Origin: Erythrobacter litoralis
GTDB taxonomy: Bacteria > Pseudomonadota > Alphaproteobacteria > Sphingomonadales > Sphingomonadaceae
Direction: 5' to 3'
DNA: 64,000 nucleotides
Assembly: GCF_029760855.1 (NCBI RefSeq)
Contig: NZ_SOSI01000007.1
Location: forward strand, 54,243 to 118,242
The notes beneath the pieces were generated by a model. It ran no database searches, had not been told where the DNA came from, and worked only from the letters and a program-made list of their open reading frames with translations. Position 1 is the first letter of the stretch. Each line of letters opens with the position of its first letter. This document shows, piece after piece, positions 25,920 through 36,099 of this stretch. The position numbers and the translations under genes were made by a program.

Positions 25920-27515
25920 TTACGGTACCAGCACCGTATCCTTCGCGATCGACGAGGTTTCCGGATAATCGAGCGTGAAGTGAAGGCCTCGGCTTTCGTC
26001 CCGCTTCAGGGCGCTACGCACGATCAGGTCCGCACATTCCAAGAGGTTGCGCAGCTCGATCAGGTCGGTCGTCACGCGGAAATGGCCGTAATAATCCTCG
26101 ACTTCCTCGCGTAGCAGGCGGATGCGGTGGGCGGCGCGTTCCAGTCGCTTGGTCGTGCGCACGATGCCGACATAGTTCCACATGAACCGTCGGATCTCGG
26201 TCCAGTTCTGCTTGATGATCACCTCCTCGTCGGAATCGGTGACCCGGCTTTCGTCCCACGCCCTGATTTCGGGCGGCGCATCGAGCGTATCCCACCGTGC
26301 CAGAATGTCCTTCGCCGCCGCTTCGCCGAATACGAAGCATTCGAGCAAACTGTTGGAGGCGAGCCGGTTTGCGCCGTGCAGCCCGCTTTCGGTGCATTCG
26401 CCCGCCGCCCACAGCCCGGGCAGATCGGTCCGCGCGTCGAGCCCGATCTTCACCCCGCCGCACGTATAATGCTGAGCCGGGACGACCGGAATCGGCTCCT
26501 TCGTCATGTCGATCCCGAGGCCAAGCAGCTTTTCGTGAATGGTCGGGAAATGCTCCATCACGAATTCGGGTGATTGGTGACTGATGTCGAGATGCACGTA
26601 GTCGAGGCCGTAGCGCTTGATCTGGTCGTCGTTCGCACGCGCCACGATGTCGCGCGGGGCGAGTTCCATGCGGTCGGGATCGTAGCGCTCCATGTAGCGC
26701 TCGCTCGTCACCGGATTGCGCAGATGTCCGCCTTCGCCGCGCACCGCCTCGGTGATGAGGAAGTTCTTGACCTCGAGATTGTAGAGGCAGGTCGGGTGGA
26801 ACTGCATCATTTCCATGTTGGAGACGCGCGCCCCGGCCCGCCACGCCATCGCGATCCCGTCGCCCGTCGCACCGCGCGGCGCGGTGCTGAACAGGTAGAC
26901 CCGGCCTGCGCCGCCCGCCGCCAGCACCGTTGCCCGCGCCACATGGGCGACCACCTTGCCGCTCGCCTCGTCCAGCGCATAGGCACCCCAGACCCGCCCC
27001 GAACCGGAATAGTCCTGCTGGTTGCGCGCCGTGATCAGGTCGATACAGCTTTGCCCGGCCAGCAGCGTGATGTTCGGATTTTCCTCCGCCGCCTTCAATA
27101 GCGCGGCCTGCACGGCCCAGCCGGTCGCATCGTTCACATGCACGATCCGGCGATGCGAGTGCCCGCCTTCGCGGGTGAGGTGGAGGTCGCCGCCTTCGAC
27201 CTTCTCGCGATTGAAGGGCACGCCCAATTCGCACAACCGGTCAATCGCGGCGGGTGCCTGTTCGATGACGAACTCTACTGTCTCGCGATCGTTCAGCCCG
27301 GCGCCGGCGATCATGGTATCACGGATGTGATTTTCGAACGTATCGCCTTCGTCCAGTACGGCCGCGATGCCACCCTGCGCCCATGCCGTCGAGCCGCTGT
27401 CGAGCGATCCCTTCGCCAGCACCAGCACGCGTTTTGTCTGCGCCAAAGCGAGCGCGGCGGTCAGGCCGGCGGCGCCGGATCCGATGATAAGCACGTCATG
27501 AGGGGTGTCGGTCAT
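25920..27515 (-). CDS. nadB: L-aspartate oxidase
   Basis: 531-residue FAD enzyme oxidising aspartate to iminoaspartate for quinolinate and NAD synthesis. The FAD site is DVLIIGSGAAGLTAALAL near residue 8; AWAQGGIAAVLDEGD, TREGGHSHRRIVHV, AAGGAGRVYLFSTAPRGATGDG and HYTCGGVKIGLDARTDLPGLWAAGE are typical. NadB rather than succinate dehydrogenase is indicated by the EGGHSHRR loop and lack of neighbouring sdh genes. nadA and nadC, often adjacent, are absent here. ATG 27515 follows GAGGGCGGGA. Confidence 0.94.
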   Translation of the reverse strand: MTDTPHDVLIIGSGAAGLTAALALAQTKRVLVLAKGSLDSGSTAWAQGGIAAVLDEGDTFENHIRDTMIAGAGLNDRETVEFVIEQAPAAIDRLCELGVPFNREKVEGGDLHLTREGGHSHRRIVHVNDATGWAVQAALLKAAEENPNITLLAGQSCIDLITARNQQDYSGSGRVWGAYALDEASGKVVAHVARATVLAAGGAGRVYLFSTAPRGATGDGIAMAWRAGARVSNMEMMQFHPTCLYNLEVKNFLITEAVRGEGGHLRNPVTSERYMERYDPDRMELAPRDIVARANDDQIKRYGLDYVHLDISHQSPEFVMEHFPTIHEKLLGLGIDMTKEPIPVVPAQHYTCGGVKIGLDARTDLPGLWAAGECTESGLHGANRLASNSLLECFVFGEAAAKDILARWDTLDAPPEIRAWDESRVTDSDEEVIIKQNWTEIRRFMWNYVGIVRTTKRLERAAHRIRLLREEVEDYYGHFRVTTDLIELRNLLECADLIVRSALKRDESRGLHFTLDYPETSSIAKDTVLVP

Positions 27516-27639
27516 TCCCGCCCTCATGCCGTCACATTCGGGAGGCGGCAAGTATCCAACGGCTCGCCGAAATCATGCTTAACGAATGGTTAGCTTTTCG
27601 CCAGTAGACCGGCGGGGCAATGGACGGGAGTCTTACGGA

Positions 27640-27828
27640 ATGAAATTGGGTCTAATTGCATGCGCCGTTGGGCGCCACCGCGTCGATATTGCCAATGTCC
27701 GGCATGCGCACAGCATCCATGTCGGAAAGTGCCGCTGCTGCCATGCGTCCCTGGAAGAGGTGACGCCGAATTCTTGGCGCAAGCTGCAGTTTCGCGACGC
27801 CGGTCTCGGCCCGCGCAGCTTCGGCTGA
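27640..27828 (+). CDS. Small CXXC protein, function unknown
   Basis: 62-residue frame, MKLGLIACAVGRHRVDIANV followed by GKCRCCHASLEEV, giving a CXXC knuckle that could bind zinc. Start ATG 27640 follows GGGAG; the frame also opens from 27586. No signal peptide or membrane segment. It is divergent from nadB and convergent with the ABC ATPase gene. I believe short proteins of this pattern (LIACAxGRHR...GKCRxC) occur in other sphingomonads, but cannot confirm that. Function unknown. Confidence 0.6.
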   Translation: MKLGLIACAVGRHRVDIANVRHAHSIHVGKCRCCHASLEEVTPNSWRKLQFRDAGLGPRSFG

Positions 27829-27848
27829 GCCGATAGAATGAGGTAAAG

Positions 27849-27872
27849 CCGGGGCGGCTTAACCCGCCCCGG
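27849..27872 (-). terminator. GC-rich hairpin at the end of the ABC ATPase gene
   Basis: Perfect 9-bp arms CCGGGGCGG/CCGCCCCGG around a six-base loop; the stop codon of the ABC gene lies in the loop. The T tract after it is poor (CTTTACC on the minus strand), so it may need a factor or serve both directions. Confidence 0.4.
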
Positions 27873-28797
27873 TCAGCTGCACGAAAACGTCTTCCAGATC
27901 GGCCTCGCGCGTGGTGACGTCCTCGATCGCATAGCCGTGGCTTTGCACAAGCGACAGGACCTGCCCCGCGCTCGCCGCATCGCGATCGTAAGTGATGTCG
28001 AGCCGACGGGGCTCCACCACCTCGGCTTTCAAAAACGCCTCTTCCATGATCGGCCCGCCTAGGTCCTTGTCGACCGTGACGGAGACTATCTTCTCCCGCG
28101 CCATGCCGATCAATTCACGGGTCGGTTTGTTGGCGATCAGTTCACCGTGATTGATGATAGCGATGCGATCGCATAGCTGCTCCGCCTCTTCGAGATAGTG
28201 CGTCGTCAGCACCACCGTCACGCCCTCGGCGTTGAGTTCGCCGACCAGTTCCCAGAGCTGGCGCCGCAATTCGACATCGACCCCCGCGGTCGGCTCGTCG
28301 AGCACAAGGATCGGCGGCGAATGCACCATCGCCTTGGCGATGAGCAGCCGCCGCTTCATGCCGCCAGACAATGTGCGGGCATAGGCGTCGCGCTTGTCCG
28401 CCAGATGGACGGCGCCGAGCAACTCCTCGCTGCGCCTGTCTTTGGCAGATATACCATAGAACCCGCCCTGATTCTCCAGCACCTCGTAAGGTGTGAAGAA
28501 GGGATCGAAGACGATCTCCTGTGGGACGATGCCGATCGAACGCTTGGCGTTGCGCGGATGCCTGTCGATGTCGAAACCCCACACCTCCGCGCTGCCCGAT
28601 GTCTTGCGCACCAATCCGGCAAGGATGTTGATGAGCGTGGATTTGCCCGCGCCGTTGGGGCCTAGCAAGCCGAACACGCCGCCCTGCGGCACGTCGAAAC
28701 TCACGCCTTTCAGCGCCAGTTTGGACGGTTCGCCCGGTCCCGGCGGCGCGTATTCCTTGACGAGATCGGTGATGCGAATGGCGGATGGCGTGGTCAT
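27859..28797 (-). CDS. ABC transporter ATP-binding protein (DrrA-like)
   Basis: 312-residue ATPase with Walker A GLLGPNGAGKSTLIN near residue 46, Q-loop in IGIVPQEIVF, signature LSGGMKRRLLIAKA near 143, Walker B ILVLDEPTAGVD and H-loop TTHYLEEAEQLCD. The C-terminal 80 residues form a regulatory extension like that of DrrA/multidrug or polysaccharide export ATPases (VTTREADLEDVFVQLTG). It should pair with an ABC-2 membrane permease, but none is adjacent: the next genes are on the other strand. Confidence 0.9.
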   Translation of the reverse strand: MTTPSAIRITDLVKEYAPPGPGEPSKLALKGVSFDVPQGGVFGLLGPNGAGKSTLINILAGLVRKTSGSAEVWGFDIDRHPRNAKRSIGIVPQEIVFDPFFTPYEVLENQGGFYGISAKDRRSEELLGAVHLADKRDAYARTLSGGMKRRLLIAKAMVHSPPILVLDEPTAGVDVELRRQLWELVGELNAEGVTVVLTTHYLEEAEQLCDRIAIINHGELIANKPTRELIGMAREKIVSVTVDKDLGGPIMEEAFLKAEVVEPRRLDITYDRDAASAGQVLSLVQSHGYAIEDVTTREADLEDVFVQLTGAG

Positions 28798-28853
28798 GAC
28801 GCCCGACCTAGGCTCTTGAGCGGAAGGTTCAAACCCATTATCGGCTCGCCCTC

Positions 28854-29114
28854 ATGAACGTGCCTCCTCCCGAAGTCGTGAAAGTCACCACCCGCCGCGT
28901 CTGGTGCGACGGGGCGACCGATATCCGCAGCGGCAAGCAATACCGCGCCGCCGCCCTGGGCCATCCGAAGGTCTATCTGGAGATCGACGGGCACGGTTAT
29001 GTCGATTGCGGCTATTGCGACCGGCGCTTCGTGCTGGAAGGCGGCCCGGCGGACGGCGTCGATCAATCGATGCTGCGCGACATCAGTGAAGGCGGCGACC
29101 CGGGGCACCCCTAA
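28854..29114 (+). CDS. Zinc-finger (zf-CHCC) domain protein
   Basis: 86-residue protein with one zf-CHCC domain: WCDGATD, then HPKVYLEIDGHGYVDCGYC, giving the C..H..CXXC ligand set. This domain is shared with the NDUFS6/NuoS-like accessory subunit of mitochondrial complex I and small alphaproteobacterial homologues. A role in iron-sulfur or respiratory assembly is possible but inferred. It lies 39 bases before tldD in the same direction. Confidence 0.85.
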   Translation: MNVPPPEVVKVTTRRVWCDGATDIRSGKQYRAAALGHPKVYLEIDGHGYVDCGYCDRRFVLEGGPADGVDQSMLRDISEGGDPGHP

Positions 29115-29153
29115 ACGCTCGCCAAGCGCAGGGCGGCTCCCTACATTGCGGGC

Positions 29154-30581
<1,428 letters not shown>

Positions 30582-30634
30582 TTCTCAGCAACCGTTCAGC
30601 GTGCTGCGCGTATTGAAGATGCAGGAGACTCGCC

Positions 30635-31060
30635 ATGTTCAAGACACTCGCTTTCGCTGCCGCCACTCTAAGCCTCGCCGTATCCGCGCCGCTCGCCGCG
30701 CAGGACGATGCACCCGTCACGAAGGGCGAAGCGAAACTCGCCGAAATGCTCGAAGGCCGCGTCGCCGGAGAACCGAGCAACTGCATTCGGACTTTCGGCT
30801 CGCGCAACCTGCAGCAGATTGACGATACCGCTCTCGTCTACCGCGACGGGGACACGGTCTGGGTCAACTACACCAAATCGCCATCCTCGATCGACGACGA
30901 TGACTATCTGGTGATCCGAAAGTTCACCAACTCGCAGCTATGTCGTACGGATCAGGTGACGACGCGCGACCGCTTCGGAAATTTCTTCAGCGGCGTCATC
31001 ATTCTCGATGATTTCATTCCCTACAGGATGCCCGAACACGGAACTACCAACGCCGGGTGA
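30635..31060 (+). CDS. Exported protein of unknown function
   Basis: 141 residues with a clear signal peptide (LAFAAATLSLAVSAPLAAQ, cleavage after AAQ or ALAAQ). The mature part is about 118 residues and has a pair of cysteines (SNCIRTF and QLCRTD) that could form a disulfide in the periplasm, plus DTALVYRDGDTVWVNY. Strong AGGAGA seven bases before the ATG. Its stop overlaps the DUF924 start (GTGA). I do not recognise a named family. Confidence 0.7.
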   Translation: MFKTLAFAAATLSLAVSAPLAAQDDAPVTKGEAKLAEMLEGRVAGEPSNCIRTFGSRNLQQIDDTALVYRDGDTVWVNYTKSPSSIDDDDYLVIRKFTNSQLCRTDQVTTRDRFGNFFSGVIILDDFIPYRMPEHGTTNAG

Positions 31061-31608
31061 CCGCCGCATCCCGCCCTTGGGCGCGAGAGATACTGCGCGT
31101 CTGGTTTCACGAACTCGGAAGCGGCGATTGGTATGGCGGCGGCCCTGAGGTCGACGCACTTCTTCGCCGCCGGTTCGCGAAGGATCTCGCACGATTGGGC
31201 AATCGCCCTGCCTGCGAGTTTCTGACGGAACCGAAAACGGCCCTCGCGGCCGTGCTGTTGTTCGACCAAATTCCGCGCAACCTCTACCGCGACGATACGC
31301 GCGCCTATGCCTACGACCCTCTCGCGCTTGCGATCTGCCATGGCATCCTGCGCGCCGGCTGGCTGCCGCGTTTCGATCGGGACGAACGGCAATTCGCGTT
31401 GATGCCGTTGATGCATAGCGAGGATATCGTCGATCAGCGCTTGGCCGTGTCGCTCTTCGCAAAATACGCGCCCGCCGCCTCCCCCTTCGCCCGCTCCCAC
31501 TACAAGATGATCGCGCGGTTCGGGCGCTTCCCGCATCGCAACGCTGTGCTGGGCCGGACATCCAGCGAGGAGGAAAAACGCGCGATCGCTGCCGGGTTCA
31601 GTTGGTGA
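31057..31608 (+). CDS. DUF924 family protein
   Basis: 183-residue, mostly helical soluble protein of the DUF924 family. Conserved parts seen are EILRVWFHELGSGDWYGGG, AVLLFDQIPRNLYRDDTRAYAYDPLA (shown in part), FALMPLMHSEDI and FARSHYKMIARFGRFPHRNAVLGR. Function unknown; the fold resembles TPR-like repeats. Start is GTG 31057 within the stop of the previous gene, so it is translationally coupled. Its end overlaps nth by 11 bases, convergently. Confidence 0.88.
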   Translation: MTAASRPWAREILRVWFHELGSGDWYGGGPEVDALLRRRFAKDLARLGNRPACEFLTEPKTALAAVLLFDQIPRNLYRDDTRAYAYDPLALAICHGILRAGWLPRFDRDERQFALMPLMHSEDIVDQRLAVSLFAKYAPAASPFARSHYKMIARFGRFPHRNAVLGRTSSEEEKRAIAAGFSW

Positions 31609-32248
31609 GCGCGGCGTAATACTCGCACAAATCATTGATTGGACACGCGCCGCATTTGGGCGACCGAGCAACGCAGATGCGCTTGCCGAACTGGATCAGC
31701 CAGAAATGCCCATCGCGCATCGCCCATTCGGGTGAACGCTCTTCAAGCTGCTGCGCCGTCTTGTCGGCTGTTTTTGCTTCGGTCAGCCCCACGCGATTGC
31801 ATACGCGATGGACATGGGTGTCCACCGCAATCACGTCTTTGCCGAAAGTAAAGCTCAGCACGATGTCGGCGCATTTGCGTCCGATTCCTGGCAGGCTTAG
31901 CAATCCCTCGCGTGTGTCCGGCACGATCCCGCCATGGCGTTCGAGCAGGGCGGAGCAGAAGGCGCGGATGTTGCGCGTCTTCATATTGTAGAGCCCACAT
32001 GGTTTTATTGCCGCTGCAATCGCTTCGTCGTCCAGGGCGAGGATATCCTCGGGCGTGGTCGCAAGTGCGAAAAGTTGATCGGCTGCCTTGGCCGTATTGC
32101 GGTCGAGGGACTGGGCCGAAAGCATGCAGGATATGCACGAGCGAAAGGCGCTAGGTTGACCTTTTGGCCCCTTGGCGCCCTTCGTCCGGCCCGGCATGGC
32201 ATCGGCCAGCCGGCGATACACCTCACCGACCGCGGCTTCGTCCAGCAC
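31598..32248 (-). CDS. nth: Endonuclease III
   Basis: 216-residue DNA glycosylase/AP lyase that removes oxidised pyrimidines. The helix-hairpin-helix LPGIGRKCADIVL holds the catalytic lysine, VDTHVHRVCNRVGL the catalytic aspartate, and CVARSPKCGACPINDLC the C-x6-C-x2-C-x5-C ligands of the 4Fe-4S cluster near the C-terminus. It is the last gene of a minus-strand run with the Old Yellow Enzyme gene (three-base gap), a second EndoIII-like gene and guaA. Confidence 0.96.
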   Translation of the reverse strand: MLDEAAVGEVYRRLADAMPGRTKGAKGPKGQPSAFRSCISCMLSAQSLDRNTAKAADQLFALATTPEDILALDDEAIAAAIKPCGLYNMKTRNIRAFCSALLERHGGIVPDTREGLLSLPGIGRKCADIVLSFTFGKDVIAVDTHVHRVCNRVGLTEAKTADKTAQQLEERSPEWAMRDGHFWLIQFGKRICVARSPKCGACPINDLCEYYAALTN

Positions 32249-32251
32249 CGG

Positions 32252-33385
32252 TCAGGCCGGTAACGGATCGTCGACCTTTTCGAGGCTCGGATAGTCCGTG
32301 TAGCCCTCGGCATCGCCGCCGTAGAACGTGTCCTCATCTGGTTCGTTATACGGTCCGTCCTGCGCGATGCGTGTCGGCAGATCGGGATTGGCAAGGAACA
32401 GCCGTCCGAAGGTGACGGCATCGGCATGGCCGTCCGAAATCCATTTTGCCGCTTCGTCCGGCTGAAAATTGCCGTTGGCGATGAACGGCCCGTCGAACGC
32501 GGCCCGCATATCGTGCACGATTCGGTCCCCACCTTCGTCCTTGCCGTCGCCGGTGTGCGAATTGGGCCGTACCACGTGAAGATAGGCAAGGCCGCGCCCT
32601 GCCAGCGCCTTGGCGGCTGCCGGATAGGTTTCCCCGGGATTGGCATCTTCCGTACCGCCCGGCCCGCCCTGCGGCGACAGACGTACGCCGACGCGGTTTG
32701 CGGGAAGCACTTCGCACACCGTATCCACGATCTCGCACATCAGTCGCAGCCGATTGTCGAGGCTTCCGCCATACTCGTCGTCTCGGTCGTTGGTGGCGGA
32801 ACGGATGAACTGGTCGACAAGATAATTGTTGGCGCAGTGAATCTCCACACCGTCGAAACCGGCGGCGGCGGCGCACTTCGCGGCATGGCGAAATTCGTCG
32901 AGCAAGCCCGGAATTTCGTCGGTGCGCAAAGCGCGCGCTTCCTCGAACGGAACCTGTGGGCCGTCCTCGTGCCGGTCGCCGACGAACGCTTCGCCTTCGG
33001 GCGTCCATGCGCTGGCCGAAACGGGCTTCCCGCCGTCCGGCTGGAACACCGGGTGGCTGATCGCGCCGACGTGCCAGAGCTGGCAGAATATCCGGCCCCC
33101 GGCATTATGGACGGCATCGGTCACCGGTTTCCAGCTTTCCACCTGCGCATCGGTAAAGATTCCCGGCGTCCAGGCATAACCCTGCCCTTGCTGGCTGATC
33201 TGCGTCGCCTCGCCGACGATCAGCCCTGCGCCTGCCCGCTGGGCATAGTACAGGGCATGGAGACCCGTTTGCTCGTTGGTTTTCGCTTCCGACCGGCTAC
33301 GCGTAAGAGGTGCCATGAAGATACGGTTCGGTGCTTCGAAGGCGCCGATGGTTATCGGGTCGAACAGGGGGGCATTGCTGGGCAT
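32252..33385 (-). CDS. Old Yellow Enzyme family alkene reductase
   Basis: 377-residue FMN/NADPH ene-reductase. It starts LFDPITIGAFEAPNRIFMAPLTRSR (in two conserved blocks), has the substrate-binding DGVEIHCANNYLVDQF, where H and N replace the HGAH site as in classical HXXN members, the proton donor tyrosine-like segment nearby, and DAVTFGRLFLANPDLPTRI for FMN phosphate. It resembles NemA/XenB, acting on alpha-beta-unsaturated carbonyls and nitro compounds. ATG 33385 with GGAG upstream was chosen. Confidence 0.9.
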   Translation of the reverse strand: MPSNAPLFDPITIGAFEAPNRIFMAPLTRSRSEAKTNEQTGLHALYYAQRAGAGLIVGEATQISQQGQGYAWTPGIFTDAQVESWKPVTDAVHNAGGRIFCQLWHVGAISHPVFQPDGGKPVSASAWTPEGEAFVGDRHEDGPQVPFEEARALRTDEIPGLLDEFRHAAKCAAAAGFDGVEIHCANNYLVDQFIRSATNDRDDEYGGSLDNRLRLMCEIVDTVCEVLPANRVGVRLSPQGGPGGTEDANPGETYPAAAKALAGRGLAYLHVVRPNSHTGDGKDEGGDRIVHDMRAAFDGPFIANGNFQPDEAAKWISDGHADAVTFGRLFLANPDLPTRIAQDGPYNEPDEDTFYGGDAEGYTDYPSLEKVDDPLPA

Positions 33386-33445
33386 GGAAACTCCGTTGTC
33401 TGGTTTGGCAATCAAACGGATCATGCGCGTGCGCCGTTCCTTCTA

Positions 33446-34162
33446 TCAGGCAGATTCCCGCGCCCGGCCGGTTTCGCACATGGCCAGCGCAGGGCAGTTC
33501 CGGCAATCGGGCGAGGAAGGCCGGCACCATGTCTGGCCGAGCTTTTTCATCAGCAGGTGGTGTTCGTCGTAATCGGCGGCCGACCATTCTTCGGGCATGG
33601 CGGGCATGATCGCATCGAACGCCCGCGCCGTCGTCGCCTTCGGCGGGACGAGCCCCATACGCTGGAGAATACGGGTGTGATGCGAATCGAGAACAATGGC
33701 GCGCCGGTCGAGCGTACTGGCGTTCATTACGCCCGCCGCGATTTTGCGCCCGATGCCGGGAAGCTGCTCGAGCCAGTCCATCGCCTCGGCCGTTTCAAGT
33801 CCCGCAAGATGCGACAGGTCGACAGCACCACGCTTCTCGATCAGCGCGGTTAGGCTGGCCTTCAAGCGCTCGGCGGCGACGTTGGGATAGGTCTGGGTTA
33901 AAAGCGCGTCCTCCAATTCGATAAGAGGCGCCCTCGCAACCGCTTCCCACGACCCATAGCGTTTCAACAGGCGATCGGTCGCTGCATTGGAAACGGGCGA
34001 CTTCGTGCGCGCGCCGATGACGCCCTGCACCAGTACCCACTCCGGCTGCCGCCACGATGCCGCCGCCCTCTCGATCCGCCCGAACCGCTGGATCAGCAGC
34101 GCCTGCAGCCGGCGCAGGATGTCCGTACGACGGTCGTCGCCAAGGGGAAGCTGGGAGCTCAG
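33446..34162 (-). CDS. EndoIII-like HhH-GPD DNA glycosylase, probable CTG start
   Basis: 238 residues if begun at CTG 34162. HhH motif LPGIGRKIAAGVMNAS with the catalytic lysine, LDSHHTRILQRMGL with the catalytic aspartate, and CRPSSPDCRNCPALAMC with the 4Fe-4S ligand pattern. Between the in-frame stop at 34172-34174 and GTG 34030 the frame has no ATG, GTG or TTG, yet it encodes family-like sequence (LGDDRRTDILRRLQALLIQR and WRQPEWVLVQGVIGARTKS). CTG 34162 is preceded by TGAGGAAACGGT, a good Shine-Dalgarno at proper spacing. Starting at GTG 34030 would drop about 44 conserved-looking residues. It lies 32 bases after guaA. Confidence 0.8.
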   Translation of the reverse strand: MSSQLPLGDDRRTDILRRLQALLIQRFGRIERAAASWRQPEWVLVQGVIGARTKSPVSNAATDRLLKRYGSWEAVARAPLIELEDALLTQTYPNVAAERLKASLTALIEKRGAVDLSHLAGLETAEAMDWLEQLPGIGRKIAAGVMNASTLDRRAIVLDSHHTRILQRMGLVPPKATTARAFDAIMPAMPEEWSAADYDEHHLLMKKLGQTWCRPSSPDCRNCPALAMCETGRARESA

Positions 34163-34194
34163 ACCGTTTCCTCAGATTAAGAGCGGAGCTTCCC

Positions 34195-35769
34195 TTACTC
34201 CCACTCGATCGTGCCGGGGGGCTTGCTGGTATAGTCGTAGACCACGCGGTTGATGCCCTTCACCTCGTTGATGATGCGGGTCGATACCCGGCTCAGGAAC
34301 TCGCTCGGGAAGGGATAAACGTCTGCAGTCATACCGTCGGTGCTGGTGACGGCGCGTAAGGCGCAAACGCTGTCGTAGGTGCGCCCGTCGCCCATTACGC
34401 CGACCGTCTTGACCGGGAGCAGCACGGCAAAGGCCTGCCAAATCGCCTCGTAGAGACCGGCGGCGCGAATTTCCTCGAGATAGATCGCGTCGGCCTTGCG
34501 CAGGATGTCGCACCGCTCCTTGGTCACTTCGCCTGGAATGCGGATCGCGAGGCCCGGGCCGGGGAAGGGATGCCGGCCGACGAAGATGTCCGGTAGACCG
34601 AGCTCGCGGCCCAGATCCCGCACCTCGTCCTTGAACAGTTCGCGTAAAGGCTCGACCAAAGTCATGTTCATGCGTTCGGGCAAACCGCCGACATTGTGGT
34701 GGCTCTTGATCGTGACGCTCGGCCCGCCGGTGAAGCTGACGCTCTCGATCACGTCGGGATAGAGCGTGCCTTGCGCGAGAAAGTCCGCCCCACCGATCTT
34801 TCGCGCCTCCTCCTCGAACAAGTCGATGAAGGCGCCCCCAATGAACTTGCGCTTCTTTTCGGGATCGGTTTCGCCTGCCAGTCCGGTGAGGAACTTCTCC
34901 TCTGCGTCCACATGGACGAGTGGGATGTTGTAATGCCCCTTGAACAGCGAGACGACCTGCTCCGCCTCGCCCTGCCGCATCAAGCCGTGATCGACGAATA
35001 CGCAGGTCAGCTGGTCGCCGATCGCTTCGTGAATGAGTACGGCGGCCACCGCGCTGTCGACCCCGCCGGACAAGCCGCAAATGACCTTGCCGTCACCTAC
35101 CTGCTCGCGAATTTCGGCAATCTTCGTTTCGCGGAACTCCGCCATCGTCCAGTCACCGGCGAGCCCGCATAAGTGCCGCGCGAAATTGGCGATGAGCTTC
35201 GCACCGTCGGGCGTGTGGACGACCTCGGGGTGGAACTGGATGCCGTAATATTTGCGCGCTTCATCAGCGATCACGGCAAAGGGAGCCCCGTCGCTGGTGG
35301 CAACGATCTCGAACCCGTCGGCAAAACGGGTGACCTTGTCGCCATGGCTCATCCAGACCTGGTGGCGCTCGCCCTCGTTCCAGAGCCCATCGAACAGAGC
35401 GCAAGGTTTGGTTACGGTCAAAAAGGCGCGCCCGAACTCGCCGCCCTCTCCCGTTTCGTGACCGGGCCGAACTTCGCCGCCCAACTGGTGCGTCATGACC
35501 TGCTGACCGTAGCAGATGCCCAGGATCGGCAGACCGCTATCGAACAGGCATTGCGGCGCACGAGGAGACCCTTCTTCAGGCACGCTGGCGGGCGATCCCG
35601 ACAGGATGATCCCCTTGGGTTGCATGCGCTTGAACGCGTCCTCGGCCATCGTGAACGGTGCGATTTCGGAATAGACCCCGGCTTCGCGTACCCTGCGAGC
35701 GATAAGCTGGGTAACCTGGCTGCCGAAATCGACGATCAGGATGGAATCGGGGATGTGCTCTTGGTCCAT
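34195..35769 (-). CDS. guaA: GMP synthase (glutamine-hydrolysing)
   Basis: 524-residue enzyme converting XMP to GMP. The N-terminal class I glutamine amidotransferase has [15 protein letters not shown] (catalytic Cys near residue 93) and [11 protein letters not shown] with the catalytic histidine. The ATP-pyrophosphatase domain has [18 protein letters not shown] near residue 235, and the dimerisation domain ends [17 protein letters not shown]. Full-length. It is the first gene of the guaA / EndoIII-like / OYE / nth run. Confidence 0.97.
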   Translation of the reverse strand: MDQEHIPDSILIVDFGSQVTQLIARRVREAGVYSEIAPFTMAEDAFKRMQPKGIILSGSPASVPEEGSPRAPQCLFDSGLPILGICYGQQVMTHQLGGEVRPGHETGEGGEFGRAFLTVTKPCALFDGLWNEGERHQVWMSHGDKVTRFADGFEIVATSDGAPFAVIADEARKYYGIQFHPEVVHTPDGAKLIANFARHLCGLAGDWTMAEFRETKIAEIREQVGDGKVICGLSGGVDSAVAAVLIHEAIGDQLTCVFVDHGLMRQGEAEQVVSLFKGHYNIPLVHVDAEEKFLTGLAGETDPEKKRKFIGGAFIDLFEEEARKIGGADFLAQGTLYPDVIESVSFTGGPSVTIKSHHNVGGLPERMNMTLVEPLRELFKDEVRDLGRELGLPDIFVGRHPFPGPGLAIRIPGEVTKERCDILRKADAIYLEEIRAAGLYEAIWQAFAVLLPVKTVGVMGDGRTYDSVCALRAVTSTDGMTADVYPFPSEFLSRVSTRIINEVKGINRVVYDYTSKPPGTIEWE

Positions 35770-36099
35770 GGCGCGCGGTTACGGTCACGTTACCGGCAAG
35801 TCCAGCGGTGGCGATAACCGCTTGGTCAGCCGTTGCGCTTTTCTCAACATCTCCTGATGTTTTCGCACTTTATTGCGGAGGCGTGCAATATTATTTCGGC
35901 TTCACAAGATCGCTGCCATGACCAGCGACCGGTTGCCGGCCCACGCTTCCTATCGCGTCCGTCGGCAATCGTCAGCCTCGCGACATATGGTGCGATCTTC
36001 CCGCGCACTTTCGCAAAGGCGTCAGGCAGCGAGTAGAGACGCGGCCGTCGACAACCTCTCCCCCCTCCCCCGAGTGTCGGCGCCGCGTCTCGAACGCTG
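35770..36099. other. 330-base stretch without a supported gene
   Basis: Lies between guaA and the acyl-CoA synthetase gene, both read on the minus strand. Open frames on either strand here are arginine-rich and match nothing I recognise. A small hairpin AACATC-TCCT-GATGTT is at 35846-35861, followed on the plus strand by four Ts. The guaA promoter should be here. Confidence 0.5.
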
